In this document: in pieces, positions 34,708 to 46,157 of the stretch
How the letters are laid out: the number at the start of each line of letters is the position of its first letter
How positions within the stretch are numbered: position 1 is the first letter of the stretch
Source of the DNA: Afipia sp.
Lineage (GTDB): Bacteria > Pseudomonadota > Alphaproteobacteria > Rhizobiales > Xanthobacteraceae
Length of the DNA stretch: 64,000 nucleotides
NCBI GenBank assembly: GCA_016201045.1
Contig: JACQDM010000005.1
Location: 1 to 64,000, forward strand
Reading direction: 5' to 3'
Position numbers and translations under genes: made by a program
The notes under the pieces: generated by a model
The model's database searches: none
What the model was told of the DNA's origin: nothing
Seen by the model: the letters and a program-made list of their open reading frames with translations, nothing else

Positions 34708-35352
34708 ATGAAAAACAAACTTTTGATTTCAGTAGCGAGTGCCGCGTTGATCGGCATGAGCGGAATTGCGCTTGCACAGGCCCCGGCTCCGCAGTCTCAG
34801 GGCGGCGCGTCGCAAGCCGCTCCTGCCGCACGCGGCGGCGAAGGCATGTCCGGTGCACCGCGCGAAGGCGCTGCCGAACAGCGTGGCCAGCCCGGCGAAA
34901 TGAAGGGCAAGGGCAACGACATGAATGGCGGCAAGGCCGCCCAGAATAAGGCCGGTTCGGACGAAGGCATGAAGGGCAACCGCAACGCCGCCGAGCAGCG
35001 TCCATCGGATTCGAAGGGGCCGAACGCGAAGTCCGCGTCCGATACCAAGTCGGATTCGAAGTCGGGCGTGACCACGGGTCAGGCCGCTGCCGGTGGCAAG
35101 CAGATGACCACCGAACAGCGCACCACGATCCGCACGTCGATCACCAAGCAGAACATCAAGCCGGTGACCAACGTGAACTTCTCGATCTCGGTCGGCACGC
35201 GCGTGCCGCGCGGCATCGCATTCCATCCGCTCCCGGTCGAAGTCGTGAACATCTATCCGAACTGGCGCGGTTACGAGTTCATTCTGGTCAACGACGAAAT
35301 CGTCGTGATCAATCCGCGCACGCTCGAGATCGTCGCGGTTCTCGAAGCGTAA
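34708..35352 (+). CDS. Exported DUF1236 protein with low-complexity linker
   Basis: A 214-residue protein with a signal peptide (residues 1-23, ending IALAQA), preceded by GGAGG. Residues about 25-130 are a low-complexity region rich in Gly, Ala, Gln, Lys, Ser and Asp. The C-terminal 80 residues are the DUF1236 domain (FSISVGTRVPRGIAFHPLPVEVVNIYPNWRGYEFILVNDEIVVINP), common and multicopy in Bradyrhizobium relatives, with unknown function, likely periplasmic. It has its own terminator. Confidence 0.88.
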   Translation: MKNKLLISVASAALIGMSGIALAQAPAPQSQGGASQAAPAARGGEGMSGAPREGAAEQRGQPGEMKGKGNDMNGGKAAQNKAGSDEGMKGNRNAAEQRPSDSKGPNAKSASDTKSDSKSGVTTGQAAAGGKQMTTEQRTTIRTSITKQNIKPVTNVNFSISVGTRVPRGIAFHPLPVEVVNIYPNWRGYEFILVNDEIVVINPRTLEIVAVLEA

Positions 35353-35365
35353 CGGAAATAAAACG

Positions 35366-35400
35366 AGAGGGAGCCGGCGGCAATGCCGGCTCCTCTTTTA
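35366..35400 (+). terminator. Terminator of the DUF1236 gene
   Basis: AGAGG-GAGCCGGC / GCCGGCTCCTCT with one bulged G, followed by TTTTA. It overlaps the last bases of the convergent gene at 35398. Confidence 0.8.
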
Positions 35401-36108
35401 GCGATAGCGGCCGGACCCGACATCGAAGGTCCAACTGCGCCGACCATTTGAAAAAATCACCCGTTCGAACTGAAGACTGCGCGACTGATCGGCGATCTTG
35501 GCGCTGTCGAGAAGATGCTGTCCCATGTCGCGCGTCATCTGCCGGGACATGAAACGCACGACACGCGCGCCGCGCCCGATAGCCATTACGACAACCCCCT
35601 GATCCTTCAAATTGTCCGACATGCGGTCGGCATAGAGCTGGCGGCTTGCGACATCCGCGACCGCCACGGAAGGCTGCAAAATCTCGAATTGGGCCATCTG
35701 CATTTTCTTGGCCCAGTCGCGCGCCTGATCGTTGGCCGGATCGGCGTCGGCGATCGCATTCAGCTGAATCTCGAAATTCCGAAAAGCCGACATGGAGAAG
35801 TTCGTCTTCGACCTGTCTCGCTTGGACTCCTCGAACTCGTTCAACAGAACCGCTGCATCCACCAAAACGCGGTCGAATTGCAATCGTGCGTCGGCGGCCT
35901 TCTGTTCTTCCGCAGTCAAAGGCTTTTCAGGTTCTGGCGAGGACGTTGAGTTCTCGCAATACGGCGGTTGCGGGCTTGCAGGCGCCCCTTGTGCCTGGAC
36001 AGGCTGAAACGGCCGTAATGCTTCGTTCTGGAGGGGCATGAATCCGGCGGCAAACTGCGCCGCCACCACCAAAGCGCCCAATCGTGCGAAGGAGTCACCA
36101 CGCTGCAT
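35398..36108 (-). CDS. Exported protein of unknown function
   Basis: A 236-residue protein from the ATG at 36108; a TTG at 36153 would add 15 residues, and the start is uncertain. An N-terminal hydrophobic segment (LGALVVAAQFAAGF) followed by a possible AQA cleavage site suggests export. Residues about 75-200 are helical and charged (EEQKAADARLQFDRVLVDAAVLLNEFEESKRDR), and the C-terminal part is mixed. No known domain recognised. It is convergent with the DUF1236 gene and follows the acyltransferase gene on the same strand after 87 bp. Confidence 0.6.
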   Translation of the reverse strand: MQRGDSFARLGALVVAAQFAAGFMPLQNEALRPFQPVQAQGAPASPQPPYCENSTSSPEPEKPLTAEEQKAADARLQFDRVLVDAAVLLNEFEESKRDRSKTNFSMSAFRNFEIQLNAIADADPANDQARDWAKKMQMAQFEILQPSVAVADVASRQLYADRMSDNLKDQGVVVMAIGRGARVVRFMSRQMTRDMGQHLLDSAKIADQSRSLQFERVIFSNGRRSWTFDVGSGRYR

Positions 36109-36195
36109 CAGGGCAATCCATGAAATGAAGAATGCATCGGCAATGCTCTTCAACGCGCGGGCTGGAAATCCGTTTCAATCCGGCCGAAGTCTTGA

Positions 36196-37629
36196 CTATG
36201 CCGCCAGCGCCAAGGGTGTCTTGAACAGATGCTCAATGGCATTGGCGTAGTAGCGCAGCAGCACGGTCTCGGCCGGATTGGCGCGGAAGGTATCATCCTC
36301 TTCCAAAACGATATGCCGCAGCGTCAGCATGCGCAGGCCCACAGCGATGGCATAGTCGCGGTCGGCGCGCGGGATATGGACGTAGCTGCCGCGGCTTTCC
36401 AGTTGTTCGATCAGACTGGACACGCGACCCTTGATCTCGAAAAGCGTGCGTGGGGCGTCCCCCGCTTCCAGCATCGCGGTTGCGACTAGCGACACCGGCA
36501 ATGCAGGCACGACGCGACCCACGGCGTCCATCAACATGTTGCCGAGCTTCTCGGTCTCTGCGTGGCGCGGCTCAGGTGCCAGCGTGCGAAAATCGATCTT
36601 GTGATCGGCCACGTATTGTCTCAGTGACACCGGATCGCCGAAACTGACGCAAGTATATCCGAAGCGATACCACTCGCCTTTCAAGGCCATCCGCACATGA
36701 TTGAACACATGGCGCGCAAATGTTGTGGCGTTGAAGCCGAAGACGGGCTTCTTGCCCGGTTCGGCGCTCGCCGCCGACGTGAGCATGCGGTCTTCGAGAA
36801 CGCGGTCGTAGTTGACCGCGACCGGAACGAAGACGACATCGCGCGGACCCATCGGATCGAAGCTCGCGACCATGTAGCTTAACAGGCCGAATTTCGGCGG
36901 ACGCAACTTGCCGTCGCGGCTGAGACCGCCTTCTGGGAAAATCGCCTGCGTTACGCCGGCCGCCGTTGCCATGTGGACGTAGCGCGCCAGCACCTTGCGA
37001 TAGAGCGCTTCGCGCGAGTCGCGCGCAATGAAATAGGCTCCCATCGAGCGGATGAGATTGCGCAGACCCCACACCTGCGCCCATTCGCCGACCGCGTAGC
37101 TCAGCGCCGACGAACTCGAGGCAACATATGTCACCAGCACATAATCCATGTTGGAGCGGTGATTGATGACGAAGATCACCGACGACGACGGATCGACTGC
37201 GGCCAGCGCATCGTCGTTGCGCACGCCGATGCGCACGCGATACAGCATCTGCGATATCATCCGCGCGATGCGCGTGCCGACACGAAAATAGGCGTAGGCG
37301 CTAAACGAGGGCACGATTTCACCGGCGTAGCGCTTGACCTTCTGCATCACGACGTCGCGCGGCACGCCATTTTCACGCGCGTATTCGTCTGCGGCGTGTA
37401 GCACTTCCGGATCGAACGCAAGCTGGTCCATCAGCACCTGACGCTTGGTCAGCTTGAACGGCTGGATGCGCAGCTTGAGGCGCGTGTTCAATTCGTCGAT
37501 GGCGCGATTGGCACGGTGGCGCAGCGCCCAGCGCACACTTGGAAGAAGAATGCGGTCAAGTGCTGCGAGCGCAGCCAGAAGCGCCATCGCAATGACAGCC
37601 CATAGCGGCAAGGTAATTTGCGACCACAT
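36196..37629 (-). CDS. PlsC/PlsB-type glycerolipid acyltransferase
   Basis: A 477-residue protein with an N-terminal membrane helix (residues 5-22) and a PlsC-type acyltransferase domain. Motif 1 is NHRSNMD (about residues 158-164) and motif 3 is FPEGGLSRDGKLR. The extra N- and C-terminal regions make it longer than simple PlsC and like the PlsB-type glycerol-3-phosphate acyltransferases found in alphaproteobacteria. I start it at the ATG giving MWSQITLPLW with GGGA upstream; a TTG five codons earlier also exists. It acylates glycerophosphate or lysophosphatidate at the inner membrane; the exact acceptor is not certain. Confidence 0.87.
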   Translation of the reverse strand: MWSQITLPLWAVIAMALLAALAALDRILLPSVRWALRHRANRAIDELNTRLKLRIQPFKLTKRQVLMDQLAFDPEVLHAADEYARENGVPRDVVMQKVKRYAGEIVPSFSAYAYFRVGTRIARMISQMLYRVRIGVRNDDALAAVDPSSSVIFVINHRSNMDYVLVTYVASSSSALSYAVGEWAQVWGLRNLIRSMGAYFIARDSREALYRKVLARYVHMATAAGVTQAIFPEGGLSRDGKLRPPKFGLLSYMVASFDPMGPRDVVFVPVAVNYDRVLEDRMLTSAASAEPGKKPVFGFNATTFARHVFNHVRMALKGEWYRFGYTCVSFGDPVSLRQYVADHKIDFRTLAPEPRHAETEKLGNMLMDAVGRVVPALPVSLVATAMLEAGDAPRTLFEIKGRVSSLIEQLESRGSYVHIPRADRDYAIAVGLRMLTLRHIVLEEDDTFRANPAETVLLRYYANAIEHLFKTPLALAA

Positions 37630-37797
37630 AGCGTTTCCCAGCAAGGCGCGTTACGACACGCACCTCTTCCCGGAAGCAGCTTAGGGTCCAATACTTGGAG
37701 GTGACAAGCGCAAGCCGCGCCCGGCACAGCGAAATGAAAAGACAAAGCGCGGTCGAGATGTCGCAGTGCCGGCATCACGACGCAGTGCGCTAAAAGA

Positions 37798-37824
37798 AAG
37801 CCCGCACCGATGGGGCGCGGGCTT
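37798..37824 (-). terminator. Terminator (probably bidirectional) at 37.8 kb
   Basis: AAGCCCGC / GCGGGCTT with an 11-nt loop, followed on the minus strand by TCTTTT and on the plus strand by TTG. It lies 24 bp after the stop of the small gene at 37848. The rest of 37630-37797 shows no gene. Confidence 0.7.
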
Positions 37825-37847
37825 TTGTACTTCGGCGTGAAAAGCGA

Positions 37848-38033
37848 TTAGCCGGTACGCGCCTTTTTGAGATATGTGAGGCCGCCGACCGTTAGTCGCT
37901 GCTCGTCGGTCTCGCCGGAATCGACCAGATTCTTGATATGTTTTTCAGCGCCGTTACGCAGGTCGTCGCTGATCTCGTCCTCGCCTGTCATCTGCTTGTA
38001 GATGACAAAGGTCCGTTCAAGCGCGTTTTCCAT
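37848..38033 (-). CDS. Small conserved-looking protein of unknown function
   Basis: A 61-residue protein read from the ATG giving MENALERTFVIYKQM, preceded by a perfect GGAGG; a start ten codons earlier is possible. It is helical and charged (TGEDEISDDLRNGAEKHIKNLVDSGETDEQRLTVGGLTYLKK), with no Cys, no signal peptide and no membrane segment. It stands alone between tRNA-Pro and the acyltransferase gene, with its own terminator. No family recognised. Confidence 0.7.
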   Translation of the reverse strand: MENALERTFVIYKQMTGEDEISDDLRNGAEKHIKNLVDSGETDEQRLTVGGLTYLKKARTG

Positions 38034-38141
38034 TCCTGCCTCCGGCGTCATCGGAGACAACAAGCATCGAGACGAAAAGTTCCGATCAGCTTTGGAATTT
38101 TTGAGAGGGTTTGTACAGCACCGTCGCGCAAATCGAGAAAA

Positions 38142-38219
38142 TGGTCGGAGCGGCGGGATTTGAACCCACGACCCCTAGTCCCCCAGACTAGTGCGCTAAC
38201 CGGGCTGCGCCACGCTCCG
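38142..38219 (-). tRNA. tRNA-Pro (anticodon GGG)
   Basis: On the minus strand: acceptor CGGAGCG/CGCTCCG, D arm with GGTTAGCGC, anticodon arm CTAGT-CTGGGGG-ACTAG (anticodon GGG), T arm GTGGGTTCAAATCCC, and encoded CCA. The non-G first base (C1) pairs with the G before the discriminator, as in other bacterial tRNA-Pro. Confidence 0.96.
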
Positions 38220-38316
38220 AACCGTGCCGAAAGGCCGGGATGCTGTAGCGTCGTTCCGCCAGCCGCGCAAGGCGCTGCAGAGGCTGCGCCGCAGAGCTAT
38301 TGAGAACTTGGAGTGA

Positions 38317-39012
38317 CTAATTGTCTTTCAGCACGCGATCGATCAGCGCCCTCGCGCCGATCAGATCGTCGAGCGCTGCCTTGAGCTTTCCCTGATCGCC
38401 TGGGCGCACAACCTTGCGGATGCTTGGAGGCGCGTAGGCCGCAGCCCCAGCCGAACCGTTGGAATGGCCAGGCTCGATAGGCTTCGGCATCACCGGCCTT
38501 GGAGCCACAGGTACAGGCGGCGCGGCATCGCGCAGGCGCTGTTCGGTTCGCAGCGAGCTGTCCGGTGTGAAATTCATCGAACCGTGCGACGACTGACCCT
38601 GCGCAGGTTCATCGCCGTAATCGCCGGGTTCATCCGCGTCGCCGGAAACGGAAGTCTCGTTTTCGAATTCCTCCCCGGTTTCCAACTCGTCAGTGAATGA
38701 CGGCCCGTCGAAAATGGCGGGCGTCTGACCCGGCACATCGTCCGTGAGAGCCTGAACGGCCTTGATGCCATGCTCGCGAAGGATGCGCTGCACGCCGCGG
38801 ATCGTATAGCCCTCTCCGTACAGGAGCCTGCGAATGCCGCGCAGCAGATTGACATCGTCCGGACGGTAGTAGCGGCGGCCGCCGCTGCGCTTCATCGGCT
38901 TGATCTGCGCGAAGCGCGTTTCCCAGAACCGCAAGACGTGCTGCGGAACATCGAGATCGTCGGCGACCTCGCTGATTGTGCGGAATGCATCCGGCGCCTT
39001 GTCCAAATGCAC
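38317..39012 (-). CDS. MerR-family transcriptional regulator
   Basis: A 231-residue regulator with an N-terminal MerR DNA-binding domain (residues about 10-80: [61 protein letters not shown]). A long disordered acidic/Pro-rich linker follows (about 95-190), then a short basic helical end ([23 protein letters not shown]). No metal-binding cysteines are present. It lies 31 bp downstream of ihfA on the same strand, the conserved alphaproteobacterial ihfA-merR arrangement. The regulated genes are unknown. Confidence 0.93.
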   Translation of the reverse strand: MHLDKAPDAFRTISEVADDLDVPQHVLRFWETRFAQIKPMKRSGGRRYYRPDDVNLLRGIRRLLYGEGYTIRGVQRILREHGIKAVQALTDDVPGQTPAIFDGPSFTDELETGEEFENETSVSGDADEPGDYGDEPAQGQSSHGSMNFTPDSSLRTEQRLRDAAPPVPVAPRPVMPKPIEPGHSNGSAGAAAYAPPSIRKVVRPGDQGKLKAALDDLIGARALIDRVLKDN

Positions 39013-39043
39013 ACTCCCTTTTCAGATCGCAGCGAACGGCGGA

Positions 39044-39355
39044 TCAGCCCGCGCCGTTGCCGCCATTGATGCGCTGCTTGAGAATCGCGGACGGCTTGAA
39101 CACCATCACGCGGCGCGGCGAAATCGGCACTTCGGTTCCGGTCTTCGGATTGCGGCCGATACGCTGGCCCTTCTTACGCACCATGAAGGAGCCGAACGAC
39201 GACAGCTTCACCGTTTCACCGCGCTCGAGACAATCGGTGATTTCCTTCAGCACAAGTTCGACGAAAGCCGACGACTCCGTGCGCGACAGTCCAACCTTCT
39301 GGTAGACGGCCTCGCAAAGATCGACTCGTGTGACAGTTTTTCCGGTTCCGGTCAT
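39044..39355 (-). CDS. ihfA: Integration host factor subunit alpha
   Basis: A 103-residue DNA-bending protein of the HU/IHF family. It has the beta-arm signature [41 protein letters not shown], with the DNA-intercalating proline in NPKTGTE, and the N-terminal dimer helices [31 protein letters not shown]. It forms a heterodimer with IhfB and assists, among others, sigma-54 promoters such as the one proposed for glnB. A 6-bp-arm palindrome (39459-39475) lies in its upstream region. Confidence 0.97.
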   Translation of the reverse strand: MTGTGKTVTRVDLCEAVYQKVGLSRTESSAFVELVLKEITDCLERGETVKLSSFGSFMVRKKGQRIGRNPKTGTEVPISPRRVMVFKPSAILKQRINGGNGAG

Positions 39356-39485
39356 CGCCTGCCCCGCTCTCGGCGAACAAATTCGTTTCTAAAATTAGGA
39401 GCTTGCAGACTGACGGTCAACAAGACTCACAATGCATCGGCATAGAAAAGTTCAGCTCAAGTTTCACTCAAACTTAAGTCAACTC

Positions 39486-40463
39486 TTACCACCGTAGCAG
39501 CGCCGAGCCCCACGTAAATCCGCCGCCCATCGCTTCCAGCATCACAAGATCGTTCTTCTTGATGCGTCCGTCATCGACAGCCGCCGCCAAAGCGAGCGGA
39601 ATTGACGCAGCCGACGTGTTTCCGTGCCTGTCGACGGTGAGTACGACCTTCTGCGGCGCAATATGAAGTTTCTTGGCGGACGCGTCGATGATTCGCTTGT
39701 TGGCCTGATGCGGAACCAGCCAGTCGATATCGTCGGCGGTGGTTCCCGTCGCGGCGAAAGCGTCCACGATCACGTCGGTGATCATGCCGACGGCGTGCTT
39801 GAAAACTTCACGGCCTTCCATCCGGAGGTGGCCGACCGATTGCGTGGTGGAAGGGCCGCCGTCGACGAACAGTTTGTCCTTGTGCCGGCCGTCGGACCGC
39901 AGGTGCGTGGTGAGAATGCCGCGATCCTTCGATGTTCCCGATTGCGGCTGCGCCTCGAGAACGACGGCACCGGCTCCATCGCCGAACAGCACGCAGGTGC
40001 CGCGATCGTTCCAATCGAGAATTCGGGAGAAGGTTTCCGCGCCGATGACCAGCGCCCGCTTGAATGCGCCGCTTTTCAGGAAATTGTCTGCGGTCGCGAG
40101 CGCAAAGATAAAGCCGGAACAGACCGCCTGGAGATCGAAGGCCGCGCCGTGATTGATGCCGAGCGCGTTTTGAATGGCTACGGCGGTGGCTGGAAACGTA
40201 TTGTCGGGAGTAGATGTCGCAAGAACGATGAGATCGATGGATTGAACGTCGATGCCGGCCTTGGCGATGGCCGCCTGCGCAGCCTTCAGGCCGAGGTGCG
40301 AGGTGAATTCGCCTTCCGCCGCAATATGGCGCTGCTGGATGCCGGTACGCTGGACGATCCACTCGTCCGACGTATCGACCATTTTCGCCAGTTCGGCATT
40401 GGTAAGGATGCGCTCCGGCAAGTAAGCACCATAGCCGAGCACGACCGAACGCATCGAAGTCAC
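39486..40463 (-). CDS. fabH: Beta-ketoacyl-ACP synthase III
   Basis: A 325-residue enzyme that condenses acetyl-CoA with malonyl-ACP to start fatty-acid synthesis. I use the GTG at 40463 because AGGAGG precedes it at 8 bp and its GTGA overlaps the plsX stop; an ATG three codons in is the alternative. The catalytic triad is Cys in LQAVCSGF (about residue 115), His in VPHQANKR and Asn in RHGNTSAAS. Start-region motif [17 protein letters not shown] is intact. It is coupled to plsX upstream and followed by the ihfA unit. Confidence 0.97.
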   Translation of the reverse strand: MTSMRSVVLGYGAYLPERILTNAELAKMVDTSDEWIVQRTGIQQRHIAAEGEFTSHLGLKAAQAAIAKAGIDVQSIDLIVLATSTPDNTFPATAVAIQNALGINHGAAFDLQAVCSGFIFALATADNFLKSGAFKRALVIGAETFSRILDWNDRGTCVLFGDGAGAVVLEAQPQSGTSKDRGILTTHLRSDGRHKDKLFVDGGPSTTQSVGHLRMEGREVFKHAVGMITDVIVDAFAATGTTADDIDWLVPHQANKRIIDASAKKLHIAPQKVVLTVDRHGNTSAASIPLALAAAVDDGRIKKNDLVMLEAMGGGFTWGSALLRW

Positions 40464-41521
40464 GAGATAGCCTCCTGCGCGACCGGCACATCGGCAAGCG
40501 AGTGGCCTTCGCGATTGAGTGTTTGGTTGATCTTGGGCAGGAGATCGTATCGGACCATGTCGTAACCGACTTCGACGGCGGACGCAAAGCCCTCCGCGTC
40601 GGTGCCGCCGTGGCTTTTGATCACAACGCCGTTGAGGCCGAGGAACACGCCGCCGTTGACCTTGCGCGGATCCATCTTGTCCCGCAGCACCGCGAATGCC
40701 CCTCGCGCGAACAGATATCCGATCTTCGACCGCCACGTCCGGCTCATCGCGTCGCGCAGATACTCGCCGATCTGCCGCGCGGTGCCCTCCGCCGTCTTCA
40801 GGGCGATGTTGCCGCTGAAGCCCTCGGTCACGATCACATCGGCGGCGCCCTTGCCGATGCCGTCTCCTTCGACAAAACCGATGAAGTCGAGCTGCGGCGG
40901 ATTCATCTGGCGCAGCAATTCGGCCGCACCGCGCACTTCCTCGACGCCCTTCACTTCTTCGACGCCGATGTTGAGCAAACCGACCGTCGGACGATCGATG
41001 TCGAACAAAACCCGCGCCATCGCACTGCCCATGATCGCCAGCAGCGCCAGATGCCGCGCGTCGCCGCCAATCGAAGCGCCCACATCGAGCACCACCGACT
41101 CCCCGCGCACCGTCGGCCAGACCGCCGCAATCGCCGGACGATCGATGCCTTCGAGCATGCGCAGATTGAGGCGCGCCATGGCCATCAGCGCGCCGGTATT
41201 GCCGGCAGACACAGCAACGTCGGCCTCGCCTTTTTTCACCGCGTCGATGGCCAGCCACATCGAGGATGATTTGCGCCCACGGCGCAGAGCCTGACTCGGC
41301 TTCTCCTCCATGCTGATGGCGATGTCGGCATGGATGATGCGCGACGCCGTCATCAGCGCGGGGTGCTTCTCGAGTTCGGCATTGATCGCAGCCGTATCGC
41401 CGACCAGCAGAAATTTGCTGTCGGGGTGCTTCGCAAGGGCAAGTGCGGCGCCCGGCACAACCACCGATGGGCCGAAATCGCCGCCCATGGCGTCAAGCGC
41501 AATGCGAACCTTTTGTGGCAT
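40460..41521 (-). CDS. plsX: Phosphate acyltransferase
   Basis: A 353-residue enzyme that makes acyl-phosphate from acyl-ACP, the first step of the PlsX-PlsY phospholipid route. The N-terminus [21 protein letters not shown] is diagnostic, and [25 protein letters not shown] and [18 protein letters not shown] follow. I start it at MPQKVRIAL; upstream in-frame codons are less likely. It overlaps fabH by 4 bp and follows the yceD gene, although an rpmF gene often found between them is absent here. Confidence 0.97.
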   Translation of the reverse strand: MPQKVRIALDAMGGDFGPSVVVPGAALALAKHPDSKFLLVGDTAAINAELEKHPALMTASRIIHADIAISMEEKPSQALRRGRKSSSMWLAIDAVKKGEADVAVSAGNTGALMAMARLNLRMLEGIDRPAIAAVWPTVRGESVVLDVGASIGGDARHLALLAIMGSAMARVLFDIDRPTVGLLNIGVEEVKGVEEVRGAAELLRQMNPPQLDFIGFVEGDGIGKGAADVIVTEGFSGNIALKTAEGTARQIGEYLRDAMSRTWRSKIGYLFARGAFAVLRDKMDPRKVNGGVFLGLNGVVIKSHGGTDAEGFASAVEVGYDMVRYDLLPKINQTLNREGHSLADVPVAQEAIS

Positions 41522-41694
41522 GGCAGTTCCGGAAACCCGATCGTGGCGGCGAACCGCAATGTCAGCGGCGGCCGAGAAACGCCAGCCGGGCCGCGACAAT
41601 AGCGCTTCCCCGCGCTGTTACAACGGCTTGACCGCTTTTGCAGCAGTGCTGCAGGACTACCTGCCATGGGGCATCAGAATCGCCCGCTAACATG

Positions 41695-42267
41695 TTATTC
41701 CTTCTTGGGTTTTTGACCCTTGGACGCCTTTGGCACGGTCTTAAGGGCCTTCAGAGCGGCGAAGGGATGTTCATCCGGATCGACGGCCTCCTGCGGCAAC
41801 TCGAAGACGGCTCCCGGCTTTCGCGGATAGGGATCGATTCCCAAAATCAGCAGTTCGGTCGCAAGCTGTCCAAGATCGACGGCGCCGTTGATGATCGGCT
41901 CGGGCGGATCGGGGATTTCGGCATCGTCGCCCTCCTCTTTTGCGATGACCTTTGCGACTGCCGGAATTTGCGATTGCGGCGCGAACATCACATCGATCTC
42001 TTCGTCGATGAAATTTTCCACCGGATCGAGAGTTACAACGCACGTCTGCTCGACGGTGGCCGTCACGCGACCGCTTACATGGACGCGACCGTCAGCGAAC
42101 GTCGTCAAATCCAGCGACGCCCGCGCGTCCGCAACACGCCGCACGCCGGCGAGCGCCGCGAGCGCTTTCGATTGCGATTCATTGGGCCTGATGTCCTGAT
42201 GAAGACCCGTATCGGGTATCTGCGATACCGGGACGATGTGGCTCCATGGAATGTCGGACTTGGTCAT
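41695..42267 (-). CDS. YceD/DUF177 family protein
   Basis: A 190-residue protein of the DUF177 family, linked in other bacteria to 23S rRNA or ribosomal protein L32 accumulation. The start MTKSDIPWSHIVPV is preceded by GGGGAG; an ATG seven codons earlier that overlaps the previous stop is possible. The conserved core is VTATVEQTCVVTLDPVENFIDEEIDVMFAP (about residues 72-102), normally with a Cys in this position, and an acidic stretch EPIINGAVDLGQLATELLILGIDPYPRKPGA. Basic C-terminal tail (KASKGQKPKKE). Confidence 0.9.
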   Translation of the reverse strand: MTKSDIPWSHIVPVSQIPDTGLHQDIRPNESQSKALAALAGVRRVADARASLDLTTFADGRVHVSGRVTATVEQTCVVTLDPVENFIDEEIDVMFAPQSQIPAVAKVIAKEEGDDAEIPDPPEPIINGAVDLGQLATELLILGIDPYPRKPGAVFELPQEAVDPDEHPFAALKALKTVPKASKGQKPKKE

Positions 42268-42284
42268 TCTTTGCCGCTCCCCGC

Positions 42285-42824
42285 TCATTCGCTAGCCGGT
42301 TTCGGGAAGGACCATGCAGCATCGGCAATCGCAGCGTCGGACTCATCTGCAAGACGCTCGCTGACAGCAATCCCGTAATCCGCAAGACGCAATGCGCTGT
42401 CGGCAAATTTCCCATCGAGCACATTGCGCGAAATCGCCTGAGCGAAATCGCCGCGGCCCGATTCGATCGCAAGGTCGTAGGCTGTCGAACGGCCGTAGAA
42501 CGCTTCGCCGAACGCCTGCATGCGTTTCGGTACGGTAAGGTCGCCGACCCCCATTTCGCGGAGATTGGCATCCATGTCCGTGCAGAAGCGGTCGAAGAGC
42601 GCCTGCGACAGGTCTGCACCCGCAGCTGCCCGGCGTAGCCTTCGCAACACCAGCCAGAGATGGAGTATCAAAAGATCGAGACGCCCGTTAACCGTATCCG
42701 GCACGTTGTAGCGAAGGTAAAACGCGGGTTCTCGCGCCTGCGCCACGATCATGCCATAGATGGCCTCAATGGTTTGGCGCGGCGGGGCGGCAGATTTTCC
42801 GAAACGATTGAATGGCCACAGCAT
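42285..42824 (-). CDS. Ubiquinol-cytochrome c chaperone family protein
   Basis: A 179-residue member of the UPF0174/CBP3-like family, whose mitochondrial relative helps assemble the cytochrome bc1 complex. Family patterns are AREPAFYLRYNVPDTVNGRLDLLILHLWLVLRRL and FDRFCTDMDANLREMGVGDLTVPKRMQAFGEAFYGRSTAYDLAI. I start it at MLWPFNRFGK, preceded by GCGGAA. It lies upstream of yceD on the same strand and is divergent from bamE. Confidence 0.93.
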   Translation of the reverse strand: MLWPFNRFGKSAAPPRQTIEAIYGMIVAQAREPAFYLRYNVPDTVNGRLDLLILHLWLVLRRLRRAAAGADLSQALFDRFCTDMDANLREMGVGDLTVPKRMQAFGEAFYGRSTAYDLAIESGRGDFAQAISRNVLDGKFADSALRLADYGIAVSERLADESDAAIADAAWSFPKPASE

Positions 42825-42951
42825 CTTCGGTTCCGCATGATACCGAAGGCGACCATCGCGGTCGCCTGAACGGCGTTCCGTATATTGCAATCGGAAGCCC
42901 TGCCCGGTACGTCAAGCCCGCACGCGATGCAAGAGGAAGGTCCATCCGGGC

Positions 42952-43416
42952 ATGACTGTTTCCAGCCACACCGGCAAGCGCCCGAGCGGACCGCAGCGTC
43001 TTCGCGCCATCGCCGCAACCATTGCAATTTGCTTTGCGCTTGGCGCATGCACGGGCGAACAATTCCAGAAGGGCTACATCCTGCCCGAAGGCGCACTCGA
43101 ACAGATTCCGATCGGTGCCAGCCAGGATCAGGTCCTCATCGTGCTCGGCACTCCGTCCACGGTGGCGACGCTGAGCGGCGAAGTGTTCTACTACATTTCA
43201 CAGCGCTCCGAGCGCAAAGTGGCCTTCATGAATCAGCAGGTCACCGATCAGCGCGTCATCGCCGTCTATTTCGACAAGAACCGCACCGTGACACGCATCG
43301 CCAATTACGGCCTGCAGGACGGCAAGATCTTCGACTTCATCAGCCGCACGACGCCTACGAGCGGTCAGGAAATGAGCTATCTGGGCCCGCTGTTCAAACT
43401 GCTCAGCCCGCGATAA
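42952..43416 (+). CDS. bamE: Outer-membrane assembly lipoprotein BamE
   Basis: A 154-residue lipoprotein with a signal sequence and lipobox LGAC (Cys33). The SmpA/OmlA domain is complete: GYILPEGALEQIPIGASQDQVLIVLGTPSTVATLSGEVFYYIS and RVIAVYFDKNRTVTRIANYGLQDG. It is the small subunit of the BAM complex that inserts outer-membrane beta barrels. Divergent from the cytochrome bc1 chaperone gene with 127 bp between the starts. A strong hairpin follows the stop. Confidence 0.95.
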   Translation: MTVSSHTGKRPSGPQRLRAIAATIAICFALGACTGEQFQKGYILPEGALEQIPIGASQDQVLIVLGTPSTVATLSGEVFYYISQRSERKVAFMNQQVTDQRVIAVYFDKNRTVTRIANYGLQDGKIFDFISRTTPTSGQEMSYLGPLFKLLSPR

Positions 43417-43435
43417 AGCGCGCCAACATCGCAAA

Positions 43436-43466
43436 CAAAAACGGCCGCCTCGAAGGGCGGCCGTTT
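43436..43466. terminator. Bidirectional terminator between bamE and the small RMF-like gene
   Basis: ACGGCCGCC / GGCGGCCGT with a 6-nt loop (43441-43464). The plus strand continues TTC, the minus strand TTTTTGTTT. It serves bamE and the convergent small gene at 43489. Confidence 0.8.
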
Positions 43467-43488
43467 CATATTGTGAAACGCAAAACCG

Positions 43489-43641
43489 TCAAACGGCGAT
43501 CAGACCATTTTCGACAAAATTGTAGCCCGCTTCCCAGCGCTGGTGCTGTTCGCTGTTCTCAGGATAGGGATTGTCGTGCGGCTCGTTGTTGAATCGCGCG
43601 AGCTTCCCCTGCTCGAACGGATCGCCATCGTCTGCTGCCAT
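43489..43641 (-). CDS. RMF/CrpP-like small protein (50 aa)
   Basis: A 50-residue protein, short enough to be easily missed. The ATG at 43641 is preceded by an excellent GGGAGG at 6 bp and the gene is followed by a terminator. The pattern NNEPHDNPYPENSEQHQRWEAGY closely fits the NPY-x-H-x-W-x-G consensus of the ribosome modulation factor / CrpP family, so I call it RMF-like. True RMF dimerises ribosomes in stationary phase; whether this one does is unknown. A longer frame overlapping on the same strand (43500-43700) is not credible. Confidence 0.72.
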   Translation of the reverse strand: MAADDGDPFEQGKLARFNNEPHDNPYPENSEQHQRWEAGYNFVENGLIAV

Positions 43642-43775
43642 GGTCGCCTCCCTTGGTTACGCCCTACAACGCGCAAGCCAATGAGTCGGTTTCCCGGCAA
43701 TTTCGCGATTGTTCACAGGAACCCGTCGAATTGTCGTCAACCTCTGCGAAAATTCGACATCCGCCGCCGCAATGA

Positions 43776-43805
43776 AAAACCCCGCAACTTGCGTCGCGGG
43801 GTTTT
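43776..43805 (-). terminator. Terminator of hppA
   Basis: AAAACCCCGC / GCGGGGTTTT with a 10-nt loop, then TTCATT on the minus strand, about 22 bp after the hppA stop. Confidence 0.85.
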
Positions 43806-43826
43806 CTGTTTTCGAGATGGACGCTG

Positions 43827-45941
<2,115 letters not shown>

Positions 45942-46157
45942 TGAATTTGCCTCAGATTAGATTGTTCAGCCCAACACCCGGTCGCGGACGCGACGGGCGC
46001 ACATAAAGGAGCTGGCCCAACGGGCACCGGCTGCCTCAATTCGGCGCGGACAATGCCAAAATCGACTCCACGGCGCAACGCTGTGACCGCCTAAAACGTC
46101 CGAATTTCAAGGGTTTCGGCGGCAGCATTAATCGGCCGGGAATTGCGGCAAGAGCGC

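Noticed and set aside
43500-43700. A 66-codon minus-strand frame overlapping the RMF-like gene
   Set aside because: It is in another frame of the RMF-like gene, lacks a plausible ribosome-binding site and has a random-looking sequence.
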